NCBI GenBank assembly: GCA_900618425.1
Contig: UZAN01039853.1
Span: 264 to 64,263 of the forward strand
Origin: Echinostoma caproni
Lineage: Eukaryota; Platyhelminthes; Trematoda; Plagiorchiida; Echinostomatidae
DNA length: 64,000 bases
Direction of reading: 5' to 3'
Part shown: positions 48,630 to 59,319 of the stretch, piece by piece
Position numbering within the stretch: position 1 is the stretch's first letter
Layout: each line of letters opens with the position of its first letter
The notes under the pieces: generated by a model
The model's input: only the letters and a program-made list of their open reading frames with translations
Database searches by the model: none
Told to the model about the DNA's origin: nothing
Position numbers and translations under genes: made by a program

Positions 48630-48819
48630 AGGATGTTAAATTGTCATTTCCGAACAGAGTTCGGAGTGTATTGAAAAATCGATGCGCCCTGTGACATGTC
48701 TTATATAAATTGTAATTTTGAAAACACAGCGGCGTCCGTGCAGGTGAAAATAAGCCAACGTTTCGGTTACCGTGGGTTACCTTTCTCAAGGCGATTTTAC
48801 AATCGACTTTCATAATCGA
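48630..48819 (-). mobile_element. Penelope-like leader fragment inserted in a micro-exon unit
   Basis: Compared with the other units, this stretch interrupts the conserved order between the acceptor region and CAGAGAGGTTATTTGACGTA. On the minus strand it carries GCCTTGAGAAAGGTAACC and ACCGAAACGTTGGC. A GAAGG-type box followed by CCGAAACGTTG is typical of leaders and pseudo-LTRs of Penelope-like elements, which often include hammerhead ribozymes. I could not complete a hammerhead fold by eye. Confidence 0.4.
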
Positions 48820-49374
48820 TCAGAGAGGTTATTTGACGTACTAGATTTTGTTATGCTGGGTTTCGCTTATATTTGATCGAGGAACAGGTCAGGTATCTCG
48901 AAATAAATCTCAATGATATTCCTTTTTAATTTTTTTTTTACAATTTGTATTTTTTAGGGCGTTATTTGTGTGACCAGTGTATTTATCCACAAAGCGAAAA
49001 ATTTGAAATTCAAGGTTTTTGCGATGGTGGTGAACGGAGAGCTGAATATCAAACGATCAATTTATCCAAGGCCATTGTGGTTTAGATATACTACTTAAAT
49101 ATTGAAATTTATTGCCAACGTGTAATCCACAATCTGGTCAAAATCAGGAGAGCACTCATTTGTTTGTTGCACATTGAAGAAGAATCGCTCATTTAGCTCC
49201 CCACCACAGTGAGCTGTTTATACAATGGCGATATAAGCACCACAAAGTTGTCATGGAATGAGTGATCTGTTTAAAACAGCACTCTGAAAGAACCAAACAC
49301 CTCATTCTTAAATAAACAAGGGTTTCTACTGATCAGTCAATCGCTCAATACAAAAACACCACCGGATAACCCAC

Positions 49375-49389
49375 CGTATGTTGATGAAC
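49375..49389 (-). CDS. candidate 15-nt micro-exon (E1 copy 2)
   Basis: Minus strand: acceptor ACTCTTCAATGATTGTCCAG, exon GTTCATCAACATACG, donor GTGGGT (acceptable but weaker). In the frame that fits all copies the core is SSTY. The upstream sequence matches other units. Confidence 0.4.
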
Positions 49390-49810
49390 CTGGACAATCA
49401 TTGAAGAGTTTGGTTGATGTATTAGATCTGATATGACTGGTGATCCGTTTATTTCAAGGTATATGTCTGGCTTCACTCAGACAGGTTTTTCTGTAATTTC
49501 GCTAGCCTCGCGAACTCCTGCAATGTGACTGCAACATGTTTACGCAATAAATAAAACCATGAAGTATATTATTTTTTAATTGATGGCGCGACAGTAGGAG
49601 AGTTTCCCTCATGTGATTATCATGTAATTGCTTTTTTCATGCACTATCTGCTCCGATCCTGGATCTGTTTTCTGACCCGATACAAGTTCGGATATGACAC
49701 AATTGACTATCTGCAGGATATATCTATAGAGTGAATTTCACTCACTGTTGCAGGTCTTTTCTACCCACTGAATAGTTCATTGCAATGGTAAACATAATAG
49801 AGGAACTTAC

Positions 49811-49825
49811 CATATGTTTGTGAAG
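49811..49825 (-). CDS. candidate 15-nt micro-exon (E1 copy 3)
   Basis: Minus strand: acceptor TTGTCTCAATCAATTCAG, exon CTTCACAAACATATG, donor GTAAGT. The core in the common frame is SQTY. The unit extends at least 150 bases upstream and aligns with copies at 51133, 55579 and 59182. Confidence 0.5.
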
Positions 49826-51132
49826 CTGAATTGATTGAGACAAGACAATCGTCAAAGAGGTTGTTTGATGCATTTAGATTTTAAATGCTGAGGTCCCAAG
49901 TTGTAACAAACGATGTCTTAGATACATTCAAAGGACACGTGTTTTATCTCCACGTAGAGTGAAATGATATACTGTTGAAGCATAGAGTTCGAGACAAACG
50001 TACCCGTTCCAGCTCCTCGTTTCGCCATATATTTTCGTTTGTTTTCCCTATCAAAAGCGTATCTTGTTAGAAAGATCGGCCGGATGACATAAGAACGCCT
50101 GGGAGATATCAGAGTGGCATTAGGTCTGGCTATCGTGCGAACAGTGTGCATGCACCATGATAGCTCTCATTGGTAGCCAATCATTAGATAATGTTACCGA
50201 CCAATCATGTGGTCTCAAGTTGAATCCAGCTGATTGACTGAATGCAACAGAGCAACGTCACGGGTCATGCAGTTGTTGATTGGACATCAAAGAATAGGCG
50301 AATGATGGCTTGACGCTTAACAGTATCCACAGCTTGTTATGGTTCTACCTTACTTCGCACTATTCAATGATTTTTCAGTCCGAATTCGAGTACGCGGTAT
50401 TGGATTCGGATAACTATTCCGAATGCAGAAGAAACTGATCATGCTTTCCACGCAAACTTTTGAATCATACTAATACCACCCGATTAACTGTCCGGAAGGT
50501 TTCTCTAGCTTCGACAAGGCATCTTTGCTCAAACGCACCGGTGCTGGCTGCCCCCTGATGACTAGATTTCCGAATGGTCGTGGCACAGTGTGATAATCAG
50601 AATAGTACTGAATGTAGAAATACGAGAACCCGTAATGTAATGCTCAGAACTAGATTGGCTGCAACCCGAACTGCGGGCACCAATGACATACACGAGGAAT
50701 TGATAGCAGCAAATGCTTATGTTTATTGATGGAATTAAAGCATGTTTTATAGGAGGTAATAGTCCATATGATTGGTTGAACGACCGTCCTCCAGTCACGC
50801 AACCATTTGCACCGACGCATCATATGTACTAACTCGGATGCCATGTTCGCCCGGTGTACCATTGGCCGAGCTTCCTGAACGGTGATTCGATGACATGAAA
50901 CGATACCTGGTCATGCATGGATTGCAGTCACGGAAGTCTGGATCACCATACATAGTCACCAGTTTTTAGTGAACTATCACCCGATTTCGACACAGAACTC
51001 CAAAGTGCACTAGTTAGACTCAGCTCAAAGAGGAATCAAAAGCCAGTGGTCTGATATGCTGCATCCGTTTTTATGCATACTGCATTTGGATTGGTCATTA
51101 TTATATGGTAAGACACTACAGAATCTCATCAC

Positions 51133-51144
51133 AGGTTGGTAAAG
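51133..51144 (-). CDS. candidate micro-exon (E1 copy 4), weak donor
   Basis: Minus strand: acceptor GTCCTGCATCAGTGAATCCAG. A 12-nt exon CTTTACCAACCT then meets GTGATG, a poor donor. The 15-nt alternative would end at ATGAGA, which has no GT. Either the exon is 12 nt with a weak donor or this copy is dead. Confidence 0.3.
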
Positions 51145-52249
51145 CTGGATTCACTGATGCAGGACAATCATCAGAGAGGTTAGTTGGAACATACGATTTC
51201 AAATGATTAGGACTCCAGTAATGCGAAGCTTCACGCATCACTCCGTTCACATAAATTCAAGGAACAGGTAGTATGTTGAAGTATTGAGTGCGAGAGAAGC
51301 ATGTGCAATCCCCCCTTCATTTTGCAGTAAATTTCTGCTTCTATTTTTACAAACAAAAGCGCACATTATTTAGATACGCATGTTACACAAATAAACGACG
51401 CAGCACCTTTTTGAAGGCCTCCCGAGAGAGAGGGAGCTGTGAACAAAGAACCGAGCTTAAGTGAGAAAATCTAAGTGATCAACGACCAAAAGACAATCTC
51501 ATTTTCTGAGGTGCATGCCGGATAGATACATCGAAGGCCTTAAGCGATTAACATCAGTCACTCAGCAATGTTTCTACGAAGCTAACGTCAAATCATTCGT
51601 ACCTTTGAATTGCTAGCGCTTTGGGCATGTTCGGGATGACGGCTGAAATTTGGTTTATGCAGGAGTTTTGATACATCTCTCAGCATAGTATGGTGCTTTG
51701 TTTCGACCGGGTGCAGTACGATGCCTGTTGATAACTGAAACTGCGGTATGCAGCCACATAAATATGGGGAAATGGTGGAAAATACATCGTTCAAACCTGT
51801 AATTTTGGCTTCTCTACTCAGAATCTTTCACATTCTGAAGTGCACAGCGTCACATCAAATGACACTATATCAAGTTGTTGACATCCAGGTGCCTTCCTCA
51901 TCAGGGTTATCCAACCAGTCAACCGCGCCCCAGGTGCTTTACTCTCGACGAAAATTCACCGGCTGAATGCAAATTTTCACATTTCTTGATCAGTGGTCAG
52001 CCCATATTTTGGTCAATGACCATGATAGAAAGTATCAGAACTTTTGACAAACCAAAGCGATGGAAGGGGAAGACAATGCATGTTCGGGAACCCGTTTATC
52101 ACGTCGACCAATATTTGGTTATCTTCAAAAATCGGAACAATTGGGAAATGCAGCTTCATGAATACGCTCTGGCAGCAGACGGAAAATACTGAGTTCACCT
52201 AGAGGTGTAGCGTCTAAAATTTCAAAGACTTAATTTTAATCGAAGGTTC

Positions 52250-53260
52250 ACTCAGACACACCATGACATCAGTGATGAGAAAATTGGACATTTGACCAAC
52301 ATCAACAAAATCAAAGCCTAGCTAAGCGAAGGAGGAGGAAAACAGATACCCCGAGGTGTTCACCAAAAGAAACCTAGGAAAAAGACCAGAATACCAACCC
52401 GTTCAGAAAGCTTTGAAGAAAACGCTTTTTTAAACGGCTATTCCAAGGAGCGACCTGTCTGATTTGCTTAGGGGACGTTTGGTGCGGGTCTTGAGAGGAA
52501 CCTTTAATACAGCTAGTTTGTTATGCGTATTCCCCGGCTAGCTGTCAGGGCAAGCCTAACCTTCCCCTGAGAATGCTCCCGGTATGCATCCGTAATGAAT
52601 CGTGATCAGCCACTACCAGGAGGAACGCGTCCGCGTTTTCACGGGTGTACTGGCTGCGTTGTCGCTGGGGTAACGGTTAGAGAACGGCAATCTGGTTTGA
52701 GTTGTTTCTCTATCGGCACTTTTGCAACCCCGATTCTGGACAGATGACTAAACTGTGATGCCGCAAGTTTCTCTCTTCCTCAATCCACGTTCGGCTGGCA
52801 CTGTTTCCTAACGTCTTTCAACTAAGCCCGTTGGGATAAGCGTTGTGGGACTGGGTTATGTGATAATTAGGTGAGACACGACAATCACCAAAAATGAGAA
52901 AATCCAATAAAGGCAGTTTTCCTATGCTCAATTCATCTATGGTTATTTACTTCTCCAGATTTGTTTGTAACGAAACCTACAAAGGCCGAATGGCGAGGCA
53001 AATGTCCGAGCAGATTAAAATTTGATACTGTGGAAAAGGAGTCACACGAAGCGCTATTTTTGCTCACTTAGCCGAATTGGGGTACCAAATGTAGCCCGAA
53101 TTAGCCTTCAAAGTTACCTTTCGATTACAACCCCATCCATTCAAATCGTTAAGTCTCCACAAACCAGCCACTGCGGGAGCGGTCAACATTCGTTTGTTCG
53201 CACGCCATCTATTTTCATAGCAGTGGTTGAACTTTACCATTCAATTACTATGACCGAAGG
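52250..53260 (+). mobile_element. Penelope-like element, 3' part (duplicate copy)
   Basis: The plus strand encodes NRYPEVFTKRNLGKRPEYQP, KALKKTLFLNG, RLVRVLRGTFNTASLLCVFP, then KGRMARQMSEQIK and VTRSAIFAHLAELGYQ (GIY-YIG end), and a C-terminal block ATAGAVNIRLFARHLFS. From 52340 on it is identical to 56936 onward (see the direct repeat). Stops interrupt it throughout. Upstream of 52340 the Penelope-like reading becomes uncertain. Confidence 0.65.
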
Positions 53261-53651
53261 TCGATCGCATGCGTAACACATCACCATCTGGTTGCACTGT
53301 TTTGGAGGAACTGACCGTGTGAGGCAGCAGGCGAACCACGTTCCTCTCCCAACCAATCACTGCAAGATTTCATCAACCGAATGCCCATCCCATTTTATCA
53401 CTTCACTTGCTTTCACGAGCTGTACCGGCTAGCGGAACAATAAACGAAAACAACTGATGCCTAAGAACGTGTGTTCTCATGTTGTATTAGTCAAAACCTG
53501 AAATAGGACGGGAAAGATATTCTGCCTGTTGTGCCCAATTTGTGCGAATAAACGAGTACTCAGGGCATAGTTTAGTTCGTTTATTACCAGTGTGTACGCA
53601 TCCGGTAGCCGGTCAGCAGGCTCATGAGAAAACAGGCCATCAACACAAAAT
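52340..53651 (+). repeat. 1312-base exact direct repeat, copy 1
   Basis: As far as I compared by eye, this is identical to 56936-58247 at a constant offset of 4596 bases. It contains the Penelope-like 3' part and downstream flank. It continues at 53652 into sequence that matches a diverged unit at 59400. Confidence 0.85.
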
Positions 53652-54520
53652 GCAAGCGCAGATGTTACATAAAATCAGCGTGCGATCGAGCAGGGTAGAG
53701 AACTCTCAAACGAGTCAGTGAGCGTGGACAGTCCAATATAGAAGCTTGATTCAATGAAACGAACCGACCCTGTTATAGAACGTGTTCGTCTCACGGGTGT
53801 TTCTGTGTGTCTGTTTCGTGTTTGTACACATTTGTGTCAGCAGGCAACAGGGCCCACCAACCAGTCAATCCGGCCAAGGGCATGCATGCAGGCTTAACGA
53901 ATCATGGACCCATTGAATGGAGATGCAGATGAAAAAGGTGGATGTGAGGTAGCGGTACCTGTCTTCAGAAAAAACGGATAGTCTAACAGAAACGACAGTC
54001 AAGCGATGAAAATTCATAAATATATAGACAGGTGGATCTCTTTGGCAAACATACTTTCACCCCTTTGGAAGCTAAATGGAAGGCTGTTAGGCATCCACTC
54101 TAGTCAATTCGTTTCCGGACCTGATCTCCAGAAGAATCACGTATCGGAAAATTTAGATTTCCAAATATAGAGATAGCTGATCTTGATGGCCGTAAAAAGG
54201 TTTACTTGTTTGATCTGGATTTGTTTAGTTGACAGACTCATAATTACCGGGACCACCTGTGGCAGGTAATTCTTCGTGGTTATTGGATATTTCTCAACAA
54301 CGTCCGTTTACGATTGGTTACATCTTCCAGGACTCACGTTTATCATTGTTTATACTCGGTGGTACATGGGATAGAAGCAAAAGATTTCCAAAGGTCGGAA
54401 CAACAACGTTTCATCAAATTTGCATTAAATCGGAAGAATTCGCAAAGAATGAGAAACGCCTCATGACGCTATCTCGCATAGAACGAGCAATTGATCTCCC
54501 CTAATAGATACCATACATAG
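53575..54520. repeat. diverged duplicated unit, counterpart of 59320-60300
   Basis: Blocks such as TTACCAGTGTGTACGCAT, AAATGCAAGCGCAG, GCGTGCGATCGAGCAGG and ACTTGTTTGATCT occur in the same order as at 59320-60300 with many differences and indels. This is a segment of the duplicated micro-exon locus. No convincing exon is visible in it. Confidence 0.6.
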
Positions 54521-55019
54521 TCAGAAGACCGTTGATTTATTTGAATAGTTTGTAAAGCCTCGTGTTCCATATCAAAGTCGGAAATGTTTAATGAGAGTCT
54601 GTTCTTCAATTAGCATATCGCAAACAATGTTTCACCTTGTGCCGCAGTTTATATAAATAAAATACACGATTCTCGAATACCGAAATACTTTTGGGTTTTG
54701 TTATGCGACTTTGAAGTCACACGTTATACGCACATGTATGCATATTTGCACGCACGTAAACAGGGGAACAAGTGAATAATCAATTCATTCATTAGGTAAG
54801 TAGGTCATTCCAAGAAATATGTATGCATGTATGCGTGTATGTATGGATGTATGCATGTTGTGATGGGTGGAAACAGAAGGGACGGATGTGATTATTGATC
54901 TGAATATATTTATATTGATCTGGAATGTTACTTAAAATCCGCAACCAGTCACAATGGATGCAATCAGATCAGAAGTACCTCATGTCGATTTCAAAGCTTG
55001 CGGAAAATAGGGCACGTAC

Positions 55020-55031
55020 CGATTGGTGGAG
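55020..55031 (-). CDS. candidate 12-nt micro-exon (E2 copy d)
   Basis: Minus strand: acceptor CTGACCATCCGTTTTTACACAG, exon CTCCACCAATCG, donor GTACGT. The core in the common frame is PPI. The flanks match the copy at 61357-61368 on both sides (GTACGT followed by a TATTTTCCGC-like stretch). Confidence 0.5.
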
Positions 55032-55214
55032 CTGTGTAAAAACGGATGGTCAGAATCGAAAAGTTTATCGGGATATGAATGGATCGAGGTAAAGCATAAA
55101 GGTTTATTGCTGGAAGTCATTGACAAATCCTTGTCCAGTCGGCCGGAAGCATACTCAAATGGTGAACAGGAAAAAGTACGTCCTGATAGCATCTATTCCA
55201 AGAATACAACTTAC

Positions 55215-55226
55215 TCATTGATGGTG
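55215..55226 (-). CDS. candidate 12-nt micro-exon (E2 copy c)
   Basis: Minus strand: acceptor CCCATAACGGTTTTTCTACAG, exon CACCATCAATGA, donor GTAAGT. The core in the common frame is PSM. It is identical to the exon at 58809-58820 and lies about 360 bases downstream of E1 copy 5, the same spacing as in the 59-kb unit. Confidence 0.5.
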   Translation of the reverse strand, partial: HHQ

Positions 55227-55369
55227 CTGTAGAAAAACCGTTATGGGCAGAATGGAATCGTTCAACGAGAGAATGATCGATAAAAGTTGAATTAACCCAA
55301 ACATCATTACAGCTTCGGAAATCATATCTCTGTCAACTTCCTACTTTTTTATTTCAGTCCTTTCCATTG

Positions 55370-55440
55370 TAAATATAGAAATTTTGAGAAGCAGGAAGCA
55401 GCCAATCAAATGACTGTCATACCACCCGTGATAGAGAATA
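55370..55440 (-). repeat. SINE body fragment
   Basis: AAGCAGGAAGCAGCCAATCA followed by a GACTGTCATACCACC stretch aligns with the body of the SINE at 1395-1577 and with 58950-59030. It predates the unit duplication, since both units carry it at the same place. Confidence 0.45.
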
Positions 55441-55578
55441 GTTGAGTCAAGCATTTGGTATCTTTCAATACAAAAAGTGTACCGTTGAAAAGCAGTATTC
55501 GGGAAAGGAGAACGTCAAATAAGATATGTGAGTATTTCCAGTAAATGATCCAGCTCAATCAAAAATAGAAAAACTCAC

Positions 55579-55593
55579 TATACGGTGGTGAAA
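55579..55593 (-). CDS. candidate 15-nt micro-exon (E1 copy 5)
   Basis: Minus strand: acceptor CCCGGTTTCAACAAATTCAG, exon TTTCACCACCGTATA, donor GTGAGT. The core in the common frame is SPPY. Flanks are closely similar to the copy at 59182-59196. Confidence 0.55.
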
Positions 55594-55734
55594 CTGAATT
55601 TGTTGAAACCGGGAAATCATTACATTGGTTGTTTGATACATGAGATATGAATGATTTGGTGTTCCAGTTTTGTGAATACTTACGTCTGTGTTAAGTCATA
55701 CTTCCTCGAGATACAGGTGCTCTTATCTCAAATT

Positions 55735-57850
55735 GGACTCAAAAACACTCTGATGACTTGAAAGTATTCAGACGACGAGATGACATTGCGCTAAGTAAGC
55801 CCGATAAGGGAGCAGGAATAGTATTTAGAAATGAATGCGATAACAGTCACAAACGATTTGGTGTGTTGACCGGTTAGACTTTATTCGTTTACACTGAGAG
55901 CCTCCGTTTACGACACGGGGAAATTGCTTGCGAAGATCCTGGAAACGATCCGGCAGTAAATAGCCAAGCACAGCCTACGGGAAATTTTCGATTTCATGAA
56001 TACGACCCGGGAACAAAAAATAAACGATGATCAAATGTTTTCCCTAGAGCATTCTCGCTGTATCAATTTGAAATCGGTTGGTTTCAGCCGCCGCCGTGAT
56101 AAAGTGTCTGCGTTTTCTCCGCGGTCCTGGATACAAAGTCATCAAGGCCTTGTGCGAAGACAGGCAACCTGGTTTGTACAATGTTCGTCTGCTGGCGCCC
56201 TCGTAACCCCGATTCCGTATATATGATTTGAACATTAGACCCAGTATATACCGCACGGTTCTCCCCTTCTAAACCAACATTGGTACGGCACTACCAATGA
56301 AAACCTGCACGGATTGCAACTGCCTTTCAAATGGGAGCGTTGGGATATGTATCGTGGGACCAGTTTCGGTGATGGTTTCGCTCGAAACTACAACCTACAT
56401 CGAAGAAAATTGAATCCCCAAATATGTTACGGTAAGAAAATAAAAAGAGCTGATCCTGAAGTGCGCTTTCATCGTTCAGTTTCTATTTAACGGAAAACTG
56501 TATCATCAGAGGTATGGTGTTGCTATGGGCTCTCTACTAGTTCCAATAGTAGCGGATATGTTAAGGGATAAACTAGAGAACCTAGTCCTTTAATCCTGCA
56601 ATTTTATTAGCGCTATATTGACGACATATGTTGCATAACCAACAAAGAGAACAATCTGACCGACATCAGGCAAACGTTTAACAAGGCTCATAAATTCATA
56701 AGATTTACTCAGGAAGCAGAAAAAGTTGATAAATTATCATTCCTTGACGTAGCACTGCACCGGACAACTAATAGATTGCTTGAAATGAGAGCCGGAAAGT
56801 ACATCAACTTTCACAGTCTTATGCCACTTAGACAAAAGTGAAACCTTATTGATCTCCTCATCGCGGGTTTATCAAAGATTTGCTCTGAATCTACGTTCGT
56901 AGATGAATTTGGTTAAATTATAGACATTCAGAGGGAAACAGATACCCCGAGGTGTTCACCAAAAGAAACCTAGGAAAAAGACCAGAATACCAACCCGTTC
57001 AGAAAGCTTTGAAGAAAACGCTTTTTTAAACGGCTATTCCAAGGAGCGACCTGTCTGATTTGCTTAGGGGACGTTTGGTGCGGGTCTTGAGAGGAACCTT
57101 TAATACAGCTAGTTTGTTATGCGTATTCCCCGGCTAGCTGTCAGGGCAAGCCTAACCTTCCCCTGAGAATGCTCCCGGTATGCATCCGTAATGAATCGTG
57201 ATCAGCCACTACCAGGAGGAACGCGTCCGCGTTTTCACGGGTGTACTGGCTGCGTTGTCGCTGGGGTAACGGTTAGAGAACGGCAATCTGGTTTGAGTTG
57301 TTTCTCTATCGGCACTTTTGCAACCCCGATTCTGGACAGATGACTAAACTGTGATGCCGCAAGTTTCTCTCTTCCTCAATCCACGTTCGGCTGGCACTGT
57401 TTCCTAACGTCTTTCAACTAAGCCCGTTGGGATAAGCGTTGTGGGACTGGGTTATGTGATAATTAGGTGAGACACGACAATCACCAAAAATGAGAAAATC
57501 CAATAAAGGCAGTTTTCCTATGCTCAATTCATCTATGGTTATTTACTTCTCCAGATTTGTTTGTAACGAAACCTACAAAGGCCGAATGGCGAGGCAAATG
57601 TCCGAGCAGATTAAAATTTGATACTGTGGAAAAGGAGTCACACGAAGCGCTATTTTTGCTCACTTAGCCGAATTGGGGTACCAAATGTAGCCCGAATTAG
57701 CCTTCAAAGTTACCTTTCGATTACAACCCCATCCATTCAAATCGTTAAGTCTCCACAAACCAGCCACTGCGGGAGCGGTCAACATTCGTTTGTTCGCACG
57801 CCATCTATTTTCATAGCAGTGGTTGAACTTTACCATTCAATTACTATGAC
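55735..57850 (+). mobile_element. Penelope-like element, reverse transcriptase and GIY-YIG endonuclease
   Basis: Plus-strand order is VFRRRDDIALSKPDKGAGIV (the conserved KPDKG box upstream of the palm), YGVAMGSLLVPIVADML (motif B, expected as GVAMGSPL-P-LA), YYRYIDDICC (motif C, YIDD), FIRFTQEAEKVDKLSFLDV, YINFHS, then TLFL, RGTFNTAS, KGRMARQMSEQ, FAHLAELGYQ and NIRLFARHLFS. This matches Penelope-like elements throughout. Many stops and frameshifts make it inactive. It lies within the micro-exon array, on the opposite strand. Confidence 0.8.
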
Positions 57851-58247
57851 CGAAGGTCGATCGCATGCGTAACACATCACCATCTGGTTGCACTGTTTTG
57901 GAGGAACTGACCGTGTGAGGCAGCAGGCGAACCACGTTCCTCTCCCAACCAATCACTGCAAGATTTCATCAACCGAATGCCCATCCCATTTTATCACTTC
58001 ACTTGCTTTCACGAGCTGTACCGGCTAGCGGAACAATAAACGAAAACAACTGATGCCTAAGAACGTGTGTTCTCATGTTGTATTAGTCAAAACCTGAAAT
58101 AGGACGGGAAAGATATTCTGCCTGTTGTGCCCAATTTGTGCGAATAAACGAGTACTCAGGGCATAGTTTAGTTCGTTTATTACCAGTGTGTACGCATCCG
58201 GTAGCCGGTCAGCAGGCTCATGAGAAAACAGGCCATCAACACAAAAT
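56936..58247 (+). repeat. 1312-base exact direct repeat, copy 2
   Basis: Identical partner of 52340-53651. It ends exactly at the single N at 58248, after which the sequence is unrelated to the continuation of copy 1. This suggests a contig join. Confidence 0.85.
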
Positions 58248-58248
58248 N

Positions 58249-58776
58249 TCTTCACTGAAGGTGGTTAGTTGTGAATAAGTTGTGCCATACCGCAACGAAT
58301 AAGCTGTCACAAACAAACAGCGGCGGCACTACCAGGGGTAGTGGGTTTCAGGCTGATCAGCTTTCTCTCGTTTATAGATCGCATGAGCCCAATGACGGTT
58401 TCGTGACAAAGGTCGATGTGACTGGCCTTTAAAACTAAAGTCACTGACCCCTTCACTTCGGAGGCGAGGGATTACTTCCTGGTGCCTTGCGGTTGACACT
58501 TGGTTGTGCAAAGGCTAGAGGTGCAACCTCAAAATAGAAAACGCCGAGTGTCGCTGGGGACGATTGTCGAACCAAACTCCCAAGTAACTTCATGCTCATG
58601 ATCATGTCTGGAGCCGGCTTCCAAGGAACCAATTGCAGTAAAGTAACGTAAGCTCTCGTTTGTTTGGTACTTCTGACAATGTCCAGATAAGAAATAGGTG
58701 GTTTACTTGCGATCCGCTTGCACAGTCGACCAAATAGCTCGGGTCCCCAACTATGGGAGACCGGAGAAAGCTCGAA
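58249..58776 (-). repeat. unidentified dispersed-repeat-like insertion
   Basis: The 55-kb and 58.8-kb units are nearly identical from GATAGCATCTATTCCAAGAA onward, but this stretch has no counterpart at 55 kb. On the minus strand it keeps an open frame containing GRLCKRIASKPPISYLDIV and APLAFAQPSVNRKAPGSNPS, resembling repeat-derived sequence rather than a host protein. Its left edge is the single N. Confidence 0.4.
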
Positions 58777-58808
58777 CTGATAGCATCTATTCCAAGAATA
58801 CAACTTAC

Positions 58809-58820
58809 TCATTGATGGTG
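58809..58820 (-). CDS. candidate 12-nt micro-exon (E2 copy b)
   Basis: Minus strand: acceptor CCCATAACGGTTTTTCTACAG, exon CACCATCAATGA, donor GTAAGT. Identical to E2 copy c. The core in the common frame is PSM. Lies about 360 bases downstream of E1 copy 6. Confidence 0.5.
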   Translation of the reverse strand, partial: HHQ

Positions 58821-58949
58821 CTGTAGAAAAACCGTTATGGGCAGAATGGAATCGTTCAACGAGAGAATGATCGATAAAAGTTGAATTAACCCAAACATCA
58901 CTACGGCTTCGGAAATGATATCTGTGTGATCCTTCTGGGTTTTTTCATT

Positions 58950-59030
58950 TCACTTCTTGTTGCATACACAAAAATAGAATTTGGGGAAGCAGGAAGCGCC
59001 TAATCAAAGGGCTGTCATACAGTATATAAT
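58950..59030 (-). repeat. SINE body fragment
   Basis: GGGGAAGCAGGAAGCGCCTA followed by a GGGCTGTCATACA stretch aligns with the SINE body at 1440-1490. It is the counterpart of 55370-55440. Confidence 0.45.
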
Positions 59031-59181
59031 AGTTAATAGTTGTACCAATAAGCGATATCTTTCACTGCAACTAGTGTACCATTGAAAAGCAGTATTCGAG
59101 AAATACAAGCGGCATAAAAGATCTGTTGGCTTCTTCAGATCAGTGAATGGTCCCGTTCAATCAAAATACAGAAGAACTCAC

Positions 59182-59196
59182 TATACGGTGGTGGAA
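59182..59196 (-). CDS. candidate 15-nt micro-exon (E1 copy 6)
   Basis: Minus strand: acceptor CCCTGTGTCAACAAATACAG, exon TTCCACCACCGTATA, donor GTGAGT. The core in the common frame is PPPY, one base from E1 copy 5. Confidence 0.55.
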
Positions 59197-59319
59197 CTGT
59201 ATTTGTTGACACAGGGAAATCATCATATTGGTTGATTGATACATGAGTTGGCTCAGATTTATTTAGGAAACGAGTGTTTCATCTCAAACAGGATTGAAAT
59301 GATATCCTGGTGATGGTAA

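Noticed and set aside
53022..53276. 84-codon plus frame, repeated identically at 57618-57872
   Set aside because: Out-of-frame shadow over the Penelope-like endonuclease end; it appears twice only because of the 1312-base repeat.
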